Below are positions 14,544 to 14,548 of a stretch of 14,548 bases of DNA, in pieces (position 1 is the stretch's first letter; each line of letters begins with the position of its first letter). The position numbers were made by a program, and so were the translations under genes. Under the pieces are notes generated by a model. The model ran no database searches. It had not been told where the DNA came from and saw only the letters and a list, made by a program, of their open reading frames with translations. The stretch lies in the NCBI GenBank assembly GCA_900770255.1, contig CAAGJN010000007.1:1-14548 (forward strand), given 5' to 3'. Source of the DNA: Clostridia bacterium (lineage in GTDB: Bacteria; Bacillota; Clostridia; Oscillospirales; Acutalibacteraceae).

Positions 14544-14548
14544 CCTCC
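14544..14548 (-). promoter_or_regulatory. Shine-Dalgarno site of the first hydrolase gene, at the window edge
   Basis: On the minus strand GGAGG lies five bases before ATG 14538-14536. It confirms the start and shows that the gene is complete although the window ends here. Confidence 0.8.

Overview
The window looks like chromosomal DNA from a low-oxygen Gram-positive bacterium, most likely a gut-type member of the class Clostridia (Oscillospirales-like). This is inferred from Firmicutes-type teichoic-acid genes (TarI, TarJ, TagGH, TagB/TarB-like), strong Shine-Dalgarno sites, GTG and TTG starts, and a textbook sigma-A promoter. The moderately high G+C fits as well. I see no integrase, transposase, phage gene, tRNA, rRNA or CRISPR array.

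Plus strand, 1-8244. A 325-base leader with repeats and hairpins precedes lysS, a lysyl-tRNA synthetase with an extra C-terminal tRNA-binding domain. One base after lysS begins a tightly packed cell-surface polymer cluster. It holds two family-2 glycosyltransferases resembling rhamnosyltransferases, a two-gene polysaccharide/teichoic-acid ABC exporter (permease and ATPase), the CDP-ribitol pair tarI-tarJ, and a CDP-polyol phosphotransferase of the TagB/TarB/TarF family. Gaps inside the cluster are -11 to +41 bases, so it is probably one operon. The simplest reading is that TarJ and TarI make CDP-ribitol, the TagB-like enzyme transfers polyol phosphate, the glycosyltransferases add sugars (possibly rhamnose), and the ABC pair flips the lipid-linked polymer out for attachment to the wall.

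Plus strand, 8245-9145. yebC follows with its own perfect-consensus promoter and ends at a strong intrinsic terminator. Its Shine-Dalgarno site lies unusually far from the ATG, with a small hairpin between them that may close the gap.

Minus strand, 9151-14548. Three paralogous alpha/beta-hydrolases, distantly like the lecithin:cholesterol acyltransferase (LCAT)/lipase superfamily, are read right to left and converge on yebC. The first in transcription order (13216-14538) is compact and has no signal peptide. The other two (11232-13187 and 9191-11140) are about 650 residues, carry signal peptides and share an extra C-terminal helical domain. All three keep a plausible Ser-Asp-His triad, but the nucleophile elbow lacks the first glycine of the usual GxSxG. 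A terminator-like hairpin directly abuts the Shine-Dalgarno site of the last gene, suggesting attenuation inside the operon. The operon probably starts outside the window, because the first gene's Shine-Dalgarno site is the last five bases. This hydrolase trio is the least characterised and most interesting part of the window; its substrate is unknown.
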